Source: an uncultured Bacteroidales bacterium
GTDB lineage: Bacteria > Bacteroidota > Bacteroidia > Bacteroidales > Paludibacteraceae
Direction of reading: 5' to 3'
DNA: 20,099 nucleotides
Assembly: GCA_937907165.1 (NCBI GenBank)
Contig: CALCUH010000136.1
Location: 1 to 20,099 of the forward strand
Shown one piece after another: positions 14,722-20,099 of the stretch. Below the pieces are notes generated by a model. The model made no database searches. It was not told where the DNA came from and saw only the letters and a list, made by a program, of their open reading frames with translations. The translations under genes and the position numbers were made by a program. Each line of letters starts with the position of its first letter. Within the stretch, counting starts at the first letter, position 1.

Positions 14722-15471
14722 TTAGTTGTTTTCGAAATTTAATGCCGTCAAATCGTTCTTGACGGTGATGAGGTCGCAGATGACGCTGTTGGCGGAGTTC
14801 ATGAAGACTTGTTTGTCGTGCGAAATCTCTTTGGAAGCTGTTGTAATCTCCACTTTGAGTTTTGCTATCTCGTTGGAGAGCGTCTCGTTCTTTTTGGTCA
14901 GTTCTTCTATCTGTTTGATGGTGAACTCGTTCTCCTTCTCCATCTCCTCCAACTTCTTTTGCTGGTTGCCGATGGTTCTGCTCATCTTAGCGTCGAACTG
15001 GTTGCGTCCGCTCTCTATTTCTTCGTTTACGAATCCGATATAGGTGTCTATCGATTTGAGAAGTTTCTCTTTCGTGAAGTCCGGATATTGCGCTTTCAAC
15101 ATTTTAAAGGCGGCTTCGTATCTTTTGTCTTGCGGAAGTCCCATGGACTCGAGTGAGGCGGAGTAGTTCTTCAACTCCAACATGTCTGGACCTGGAAGGT
15201 TTCTGCTGACTAATGTCTCCCACAACCTTTTTTTCATCACGTTGCTCACTTCCACAGCCGTGTCTGCGGTCTCCTCTTCTGTCACCGACTCCTCGGGGAT
15301 GATGGCGTCTATGTTTATCGTCTCCTCCGCTTTCGGTTCCTCTTTCGGACGCACCTCTTCTTTCGGTTCTTCACGTACTTCCTCTCGCTTGGGAGATGTG
15401 CGGTTCTGCGATCCGTTCCCCTGCTTTTTCGAATTCTTGTCCGGTTTTATAAATAGGTCTTTTAGACTCAT
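14722..15471 (-). CDS. Cytoplasmic coiled-coil protein, first gene of the envelope cluster
   Basis: A 249-residue protein of unknown function, with no signal peptide or membrane segment. It opens with MSLKDLFIKPDKNSKK, then a disordered, highly charged Pro/Glu/Lys region (about 27-51, repeats such as EEPKEEVRPKEEP). A compact helical domain follows at about 76-150, with LPGPDMLELKNYSASLESM and RYEAAFKMLKAQYPDFTKEK. A coiled coil runs from about 155 to 215, and the protein ends KNDLTALNFENN. The SLKDLFIKP motif near the start is shared with the next protein of the cluster. It is the promoter-proximal gene, and a 330-base region separates it from the divergent porV. The gene is clear; any partner role is inferred from position and the shared motif. 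Confidence 0.78.
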   Translation of the reverse strand: MSLKDLFIKPDKNSKKQGNGSQNRTSPKREEVREEPKEEVRPKEEPKAEETINIDAIIPEESVTEEETADTAVEVSNVMKKRLWETLVSRNLPGPDMLELKNYSASLESMGLPQDKRYEAAFKMLKAQYPDFTKEKLLKSIDTYIGFVNEEIESGRNQFDAKMSRTIGNQQKKLEEMEKENEFTIKQIEELTKKNETLSNEIAKLKVEITTASKEISHDKQVFMNSANSVICDLITVKNDLTALNFENN

Positions 15472-15578
15472 GATTTTACTATATTTATTTTCACCTAAAT
15501 TAATCGAATCTATTCAAATCTTCAAGAAATCAGCATTAAAAAAACTTAATATAATCTCTCTTTCGCGAAATTAATGAA

Positions 15579-15593
15579 TCTTTGCGTTGTTAA
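15579..15593 (+). repeat. Direct repeat copy 1 upstream of porV
   Basis: TCTTTGCGTTGTTAA, identical to 15738-15752 and 159 bases from it. Its TCTTTG core resembles the end of a Bacteroidota -7 element. Confidence 0.7.
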
Positions 15594-15737
15594 CAATCCT
15601 TTTTTTATCCTTTTCTTTTTTTCTTTATTTTATGTGTGGTAAAGATATTCTTTTAAAGTTTTGTTTAGGTCATATCATTTTTTTTGATTTCTTTTGCAAT
15701 AAAATTAATAATATTTAGTTATTAGAGACGGGTAGAT

Positions 15738-15752
15738 TCTTTGCGTTGTTAA
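15738..15752 (+). repeat. Direct repeat copy 2 upstream of porV
   Basis: An exact second copy of the 15-base repeat, 50 bases before the porV ATG. This is a plausible distance for a -7 region with a short leader. Confidence 0.7.
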
Positions 15753-15801
15753 TGCATTCTTCCTTATTAGTTAGATTTTATTAGTAAGATATTTATATCA
15801 A

Positions 15802-17043
15802 ATGGGAAAGATTAGTGTTCGTGCGGTACTTTTATCCGCAGTTTTATGTTCGACTCTTACAGTCAGTGCACAGTATACGGTAAGTGATGAGAAAGGAGCA
15901 TCTTATAACCCGCTTCAAACAGCAATTCCTTCATTGTCAATCGCTCCAGACGCCGTGGGTGGCGGTATGGGTGATGTCGGAGTAGCGACGGCCCCTGATA
16001 ACAGTTCGCAATATTGGAACCCTGCTAAGTATGCACAGGCCGAAAGCAAGGGCGGCTTTATGATTAACTATACGCCTTGGTTGCGTAAAATCGTAAATGA
16101 CATTGATTTGACCTATTTGTCCGGTTATTATAAACCTACCGATAGAACGGCGGTGGGAGCTTCTTTCCGCTATTTTTCCATGGGAGAAATCCAATTAAAT
16201 AGTTCGCCTGACTATTCCGGAATGCCAGTCTTCAATGGCACAGCGAAGCCTTATGAGTTAGCTGTTGACGCTAGTTTCTCCATGATGCTTTCCGAATATT
16301 GGTCAGGAGGTGTCGCTTTACGTTTCATCTATTCCGACTTGTTCAATGGCGTGGATGACGATGATTATTCTTCTGCTGCCGCTTTGGGTGCGGATATCGC
16401 TTTCGCATATCGTAGACCAGTCCAAACAGGTCAAACCACTTCTTATGCCGGTTTCGGTGTCTCCATTTCCAATATCGGTAACAAGGTCTCTTATGATAAT
16501 GACGCCACTCAACAGTTCATCCCGACTAACTTCAGAATCGGTGGCTCTTTCGAGTATGCTTTTGATGATTACAACACATTGCAATTGGCAGTAGATATCA
16601 ATAAATTGTTGGTTCCGACTCCTTATGGGGATTTGAGCCAATATGGGAACGATACGGTAAAGTATGAGAATGCCAAGAGAGATTATTATGAAACTAGTTC
16701 TGTCGGTGGCATATTCAAATCTTTAGGTGATGCGCCTGGCGGTTTCAAAGAGGAAATGAGAGAGTTTAATCTTTCTGTTGGTCTCCAATACTCATACAAT
16801 AAAAAATTCTTGGTGAGAGGTGGTTATTTCAACGAGAACAAGTATAAAGGTAATCGTAAATATTTTGCGGTTGGTGCTGGCTTCAATTTGAGCATTTTCC
16901 AATTAAACGCTGCTTATTTGATATCTGTCGCTCAGACCAATCCGTTGGACCGCACTTTACGTTTCTCCCTCGGATTTGACTTGGGTGGATTACGTGAAAT
17001 TTTAGGCATCAATGCAGAAAGTGGTGCTGAAAAGGAAGAATAA
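15802..17043 (+). CDS. porV: Type IX secretion system outer-membrane protein PorV
   Basis: PorV (LptO) is a FadL-like 14-strand outer-membrane barrel that shuttles type IX cargo from the translocon to the PorU attachment complex. The 413-residue protein has a signal peptide (MGKISVRAVLLSAVLCSTLTVSA, cut before QYTV). The PorV-defining N-terminal segment follows: SIAPDAVGGGMGDVGVATAP and SQYWNPAKYA. The body is alternating hydrophobic and aromatic beta strands, ending in LRFSLGFDLGGLREILGI. Length is close to the roughly 390 residues of P. gingivalis PorV. porU, the usual upstream neighbour in some species, is not in this window. The ATG lies after an AT-rich leader with no strong Shine-Dalgarno. 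PorP and PorQ are related in style, but the DAVGGGMGD...QYWNPAKY signature favours PorV. Confidence 0.92.
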   Translation: MGKISVRAVLLSAVLCSTLTVSAQYTVSDEKGASYNPLQTAIPSLSIAPDAVGGGMGDVGVATAPDNSSQYWNPAKYAQAESKGGFMINYTPWLRKIVNDIDLTYLSGYYKPTDRTAVGASFRYFSMGEIQLNSSPDYSGMPVFNGTAKPYELAVDASFSMMLSEYWSGGVALRFIYSDLFNGVDDDDYSSAAALGADIAFAYRRPVQTGQTTSYAGFGVSISNIGNKVSYDNDATQQFIPTNFRIGGSFEYAFDDYNTLQLAVDINKLLVPTPYGDLSQYGNDTVKYENAKRDYYETSSVGGIFKSLGDAPGGFKEEMREFNLSVGLQYSYNKKFLVRGGYFNENKYKGNRKYFAVGAGFNLSIFQLNAAYLISVAQTNPLDRTLRFSLGFDLGGLREILGINAESGAEKEE

Positions 17044-17070
17044 TATAATCCATACTGATTAATACTCTTA

Positions 17071-17096
17071 AAAGGCGCGGTTGTTTCCGCGCCTTT
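17071..17096 (+). terminator. Terminator downstream of porV
   Basis: A perfect 10-base stem (AAAGGCGCGG with CCGCGCCTTT, 6-base loop TTGTTT) begins 28 bases past the porV stop. The following T-tract is interrupted (CCCGTTTGTTGTTTTT). Confidence 0.8.
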
Positions 17097-17177
17097 CCCG
17101 TTTGTTGTTTTTCCTTAGACTACTAATCGGTTTTTGTTAGTTTTTCGTAATTTCGCGGTCTGAAAATTCTTGTGCGT

Positions 17178-18386
17178 ATGGATGGTACGAAAGACAATTT
17201 GTTTACGATGAGTTTCTTCTGCTCTTGCGGGGCGAACTTCCTTCTTTTTTTTTCATTTTATCTGATTCTGCCTATTCTGGCGGTCTATCTGATGGATTGC
17301 TTTTCCGTGCCTGAATCCACCGTCGGCGCTGTCTTGGCTTGCTATACCTTGGCCTGCCTTTTCATCCGTCCTTTCTCCGGTTATTTGGTGGACACTTTCC
17401 AACGTAAACCTCTCTATTTGCTGGCGCTCTCTTTCTTCGTCCTTCTTTTCCTTGGCTATCCTTGGGTGAAGACGGTTTTCCTGTTCGCTTTGCTTCGTAT
17501 GATGCATGGTTTCGCTTTTGGAATGGTCTCCATCTCCAGTAATACGATTTTGATCGATATCATGCCTGCCAGTAGAAGAGGTGAGGGGTTGGGCTATTTC
17601 GGTCTCTCCAACAATTTTGCCATGGCGACTGGCCCGATGGTGGGTATGTGGCTTTTGGAACACTATAGTTATGAGACTATTTTCTACTCTTCTTTTTGCG
17701 TGAGTCTCTGCTCTTTCTTGATTGGCTCGATGATAAAGACGAAATATCGTCCTAAGGTTTCTCCGAAGGAACCGATTTCTTTGGATCGCTTCATATTGCT
17801 GAAGGGTATTCCCGCTGGTGTCAATATGATTTTCCTTGCCATTCCTTATGGGGTGATGACCTCCTTCATAGCCATTTATGCGAAAGAACTCTCCGTGGAG
17901 GGTAAACCAACTTCTTTCTATCTTTTCCTTGCTGCGGGAATCGCCTTGTCGCGTATTTTCTCGGGAAAATTGGTAGACCGTGGTAAGATGTTGCTCGTTA
18001 TTAAGGTGGGTATCGCTGTCGGCGGTTGCGCCTTCCTCTTATTGGGACTTCTGCCTTACTTAGGCATTCCTCATCTTTATATTTCCAAAGGACTCTATTC
18101 CTCTGCTCTGATGATCGGTGTGGGATATGGCATCCTTTTCCCTGCCATGAATTCTCTATTTGTGGCTTTGGCACCGAACAATAAGCGCGGAACTGCTACG
18201 TCTACTTATTTGACCACATGGGACTTAGGCATCGGCGTCGGTTTGTGGGGCGGTGGTTGCATGAGCGAAATATCTTCTTTCTCCACCACGTTTATTGTGG
18301 GAGGAAGTTTGGTGATTCTTTCTCTGCTCTTTTTCGCTTCCTACACGCAAGGTCATTTTCTCCGTAATCGTGTGAAGGAGTGTTGA
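17178..18386 (+). CDS. Major facilitator superfamily transporter
   Basis: A 402-residue inner-membrane protein with about twelve hydrophobic segments. The MFS motif between helices 2 and 3 is present as SGYLVDTFQRKPLYL (near 67-81), a variant of GxLaDrxGrrxxL with Asp72 kept. A second, weaker motif-A copy lies between helices 8 and 9 (SGKLVDRGKMLL). The substrate is unknown; the family includes drug and metabolite exporters. A GTG two codons upstream (17172) is possible, but the ATG at 17178 is preferred. The gene follows the porV terminator, is separated from miaA by 93 bases, and is probably its own unit. Family assignment is firm. Confidence 0.92.
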   Translation: MDGTKDNLFTMSFFCSCGANFLLFFSFYLILPILAVYLMDCFSVPESTVGAVLACYTLACLFIRPFSGYLVDTFQRKPLYLLALSFFVLLFLGYPWVKTVFLFALLRMMHGFAFGMVSISSNTILIDIMPASRRGEGLGYFGLSNNFAMATGPMVGMWLLEHYSYETIFYSSFCVSLCSFLIGSMIKTKYRPKVSPKEPISLDRFILLKGIPAGVNMIFLAIPYGVMTSFIAIYAKELSVEGKPTSFYLFLAAGIALSRIFSGKLVDRGKMLLVIKVGIAVGGCAFLLLGLLPYLGIPHLYISKGLYSSALMIGVGYGILFPAMNSLFVALAPNNKRGTATSTYLTTWDLGIGVGLWGGGCMSEISSFSTTFIVGGSLVILSLLFFASYTQGHFLRNRVKEC

Positions 18387-18440
18387 TTTTTTATCTCTCT
18401 TTAATTTGTAAATGGTAAATTGTGAAATAGGAAATCTCCT

Positions 18441-18448
18441 TATCTTTG
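18441..18448 (+). promoter_or_regulatory. Candidate -7 element for miaA
   Basis: TATCTTTG matches TAnnTTTG, 31 bases before the ATG. A TTG at 18420-18422 gives an 18-base spacer, close to the expected 19. Confidence 0.55.
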
Positions 18449-18479
18449 AGTAATAATTATTTCGCTAAATATATTTTGT

Positions 18480-19388
18480 ATGGCTTACGATATGATTACG
18501 ATATTGGGTCCGACCGCAAGTGGTAAGACTACTTTGGCGGCTCACTTGGCGTCCAGACTCAATTCCGAGATATTGAGTGCGGATTCCCGCCAGATTTATC
18601 GCAGGATGGACATCGGTACGGGAAAGGATCTCTCTGATTATGAGGTGGATGGGAAACACATCCCCTACCATTTGATTGATATCGCCGAGCCGGGCTACCG
18701 TTATAACCTCTTCGAATATCAACGAGATTTCTTGAAGGCTTATGAGGAGGTGAAAGGACGTGGCGTTTTTCCTATTCTTTGTGGCGGAACGGGACTTTAC
18801 ATTGAATCGGTGTTGAAGGCTTACAAAATGATGCCGGTTCCTCAGAACGACGAACTTCGGCATTCGCTTGAAGGCAAATCTTTGGAGGAGCTCACGCGGA
18901 TATTGTCCACTTATAAGACGTTGCATAATACGACGGATGTCGATACCGCCAAACGAGCGATACGCGCCATCGAGATTTGTGAGTATTATCGTACCCATCC
19001 GCAGGAATTTGTGGATTTCCCTACTATTAATAGTCTAATCATTGGTGTGAATATCGACCGTGACCTCCGTAGGGAGAAGATTTCCAGACGCTTGCGTGCG
19101 CGTTTGAACGAGGGTATGGTGGAGGAGGTCCGGGCTATTATGGATTCTGGTGTCTCTGCGGAGAATCTTATTTATTATGGGTTGGAGTATAAGTATTTGA
19201 CAAATTATATTATAGGCAATCTCTCGTACGAACAGATGGTCACAGAACTGGAAATAGCCATCCATCAGTTTGCGAAACGGCAGATGACTTGGTTCAGAGG
19301 CATGGAACGTCGAGGTTTTACCATCCATTGGGTGGATGCTTGTCTGCCGATGGAGGAGAAGCTAGATCAGATTTGCGCTTTGTTGTAA
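18480..19388 (+). CDS. miaA: tRNA dimethylallyltransferase, MiaA family
   Basis: MiaA transfers a dimethylallyl group to N6 of A37 in tRNAs reading UNN codons. The 302-residue protein has the P-loop GPTASGKT (10-17), catalytic Asp35 in SADSRQIYRRMDIGTGK, GGTGLYIES (102-110), and the basic tRNA-binding FAKRQMTWFRGM near 264-275. The segment that is usually GxxxxIGYxE reads IYYGLEYKYL (231-240), a departure from E. coli MiaA. Many Bacteroidales carry two MiaA paralogues, and this may be the divergent one. It has its own -7-like element and a strong terminator, so it is probably monocistronic. The family is certain; which paralogue is not. Confidence 0.92.
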   Translation: MAYDMITILGPTASGKTTLAAHLASRLNSEILSADSRQIYRRMDIGTGKDLSDYEVDGKHIPYHLIDIAEPGYRYNLFEYQRDFLKAYEEVKGRGVFPILCGGTGLYIESVLKAYKMMPVPQNDELRHSLEGKSLEELTRILSTYKTLHNTTDVDTAKRAIRAIEICEYYRTHPQEFVDFPTINSLIIGVNIDRDLRREKISRRLRARLNEGMVEEVRAIMDSGVSAENLIYYGLEYKYLTNYIIGNLSYEQMVTELEIAIHQFAKRQMTWFRGMERRGFTIHWVDACLPMEEKLDQICALL

Positions 19389-19414
19389 ATCTATTTTTTT
19401 TCTGATGGGGAATG

Positions 19415-19444
19415 GAGTGGGATAGGGTGTCTCACTCTTTTTTT
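19415..19444 (+). terminator. Rho-independent terminator of miaA
   Basis: GAGTGGGA (19415-19422) pairs with TCTCACTC (19430-19437) with one wobble and a 7-base loop. Seven T follow directly. It begins 27 bases after the miaA stop. Confidence 0.85.
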
Positions 19445-19512
19445 ATTGAATCTTTATTGAAACCCTCAAAAAATAGACGTGCTTTTATAAATTTTATATA
19501 AAAAACAAAAAT

Positions 19513-19585
19513 ACCCCCTTGTTTTTAGGGGTCATCTCCGATTTTATGTTTATTTTTGCATCGTAACCCTTTGAATTTTGGGGTT
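19513..19585 (+). promoter_or_regulatory. glnN upstream region: -7 element and two short dyads
   Basis: TATTTTTG at 19551-19558 is a perfect TAnnTTTG, 65 bases before the ATG. It lies between two G/C-tract dyads: ACCCC with GGGGT (19513-19517 and 19528-19532), and AACCC with GGGTT (19565-19569 and 19581-19585). No TTG is at the -33 spacing; the first dyad sits there instead, compatible with activator or repressor binding. Confidence 0.4.
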
Positions 19586-19622
19586 GACATGAAATTTATT
19601 GTTTTACCTAATCTTTTTTGAT

Positions 19623-20099
19623 ATGGCTATCATGAGATTTAACGCATTGAAGGAGTTGCAAGGCAGACGTCCGTTGGTGGTGAATAATCCCTCGGATAAA
19701 TTGTCTGACTACTATGCCATCAATGTGTTCACTAAGGAGAAAATGCGTGAGTATCTTTCAAAAGATGCGTTCAATGCGTTCATCGCTGCTGTAGACCGCG
19801 GTGTGCTTTTTGATAGGAATGTCGCCGACCAGATCGCAACAGGTATGCGCAAATGGGCGAGCGAGCGTGGCGCGACTCATTACACTCACTGGTTCCAGCC
19901 TCTGACGGACGGTACTGCGGAGAAACATGATGGTTTTATCGATTTCGACGAAAATGGTGATGTCATCGAACGTTTCTCGGGCAAATTGTTGATTCAACAA
20001 GAGCCTGATGCCTCTTCTTTCCCTTCTGGTGGCTTAAGAGCTACTTTTGAAGCTAGAGGTTATACAATTTGGGATCCAACATCACCTTGCTTTGTAAAT
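19623..20099 (+). CDS. glnN: Glutamine synthetase type III, N-terminal part (runs off the window)
   Basis: GlnN makes glutamine from glutamate and ammonia with ATP; the type III enzyme of about 730 residues was first described in Bacteroides. The first 159 codons are present and open to the right edge. The stretches RFNALKELQGRRP, YYAINVFTKEKMREYLS, GVLFDRNVADQIATGMRKWA, THYTHWFQPLT and FSGKLLIQQEPDASSFPSGG are characteristic of the type III N-terminal region. The catalytic barrel is mostly outside the window. The ATG at 19632 could also be used. Regulation by nitrogen supply is known for the family; the dyads upstream are candidate sites. Identification is firm. Confidence 0.95.
   Translation, partial: MAIMRFNALKELQGRRPLVVNNPSDKLSDYYAINVFTKEKMREYLSKDAFNAFIAAVDRGVLFDRNVADQIATGMRKWASERGATHYTHWFQPLTDGTAEKHDGFIDFDENGDVIERFSGKLLIQQEPDASSFPSGGLRATFEARGYTIWDPTSPCFVN

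Larger units (their letters stand above)
15472..15801. other. Divergent intergenic region between the envelope cluster and porV
   Basis: A 330-base AT-rich region with no open reading frame of note. It must hold the promoters of both flanking transcripts, but I found no perfect TAnnTTTG with a correctly spaced TTG. It contains an exact 15-base direct repeat (15579-15593 and 15738-15752) and the palindrome TTCGCGAA at 15562-15569. Long T-runs lie at 15600-15640. Confidence 0.6.

Noticed and set aside
15581..15752. CRISPR-like array from the repeated TTTGCGTTGTTAA
   Set aside because: There are only two copies 159 bases apart, with no regular spacers and no cas genes nearby.

Overview
The window looks like chromosomal DNA from a member of the Bacteroidales (phylum Bacteroidota). 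The evidence is a PorV-type outer-membrane protein of the type IX secretion system, the start of a type III glutamine synthetase (GlnN), a BspA-like leucine-rich-repeat secreted protein, and several promoter elements of the Bacteroidota form TAnnTTTG. No phage, insertion sequence, CRISPR array, tRNA or rRNA was seen. Gene content is mostly core, with a few poorly characterised envelope genes among housekeeping ones.

Layout. Positions 1-1990 (minus strand) hold an NAD(P)-binding epimerase-like protein with an added C-terminal zinc-ribbon-like module, followed downstream by the N-terminal third of the tRNA-modification GTPase gene mnmE, which runs off the left edge. A small winged-helix gene (2229-2429, plus) has its own promoter and shares a bidirectional terminator with smpB. 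smpB is the second gene of a minus-strand pair with a Yip1-like membrane protein (2549-3600). Two plus-strand genes follow: a DUF4380-type galactose-mutarotase-like protein and an unrecognised secreted protein (3782-5928). They end at a long, nearly perfect inverted repeat shared with a convergent four-gene minus-strand operon (10168 to 5998): rlmD-type rRNA methyltransferase, membrane-anchored metallophosphoesterase, Nif3-like dinuclear-metal protein, and a coiled-coil C4 zinc-ribbon protein.

Positions 10267-11058 (minus) encode a six-helix voltage-gated-type cation channel with a bacterial-sodium-channel-like S6 and an unusual TIEGWYE selectivity filter. A BspA-like secreted protein follows at 11193-11879. 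Positions 12055-15471 (minus) form the most interesting block, a three-gene cluster. It encodes a charged cytoplasmic coiled-coil protein, a membrane protein with a long PspA-like coiled coil, and a membrane-anchored periplasmic solute-binding domain fused to a divergent OmpA-like domain. I infer an envelope-sensing or envelope-protection complex; no function is established from the sequence.

The right part is plus strand. porV has a 330-base upstream region containing an exact 15-base direct repeat and ends at a GC-rich terminator. It is followed by an MFS transporter, a miaA-family tRNA dimethylallyltransferase with a strong terminator, and the first 159 codons of glnN behind a promoter region with two short dyads. 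mnmE, rlmD, smpB and miaA all serve translation or RNA modification. The Yip1-like, metallophosphoesterase, ion-channel, three-gene cluster and porV genes are envelope-directed.
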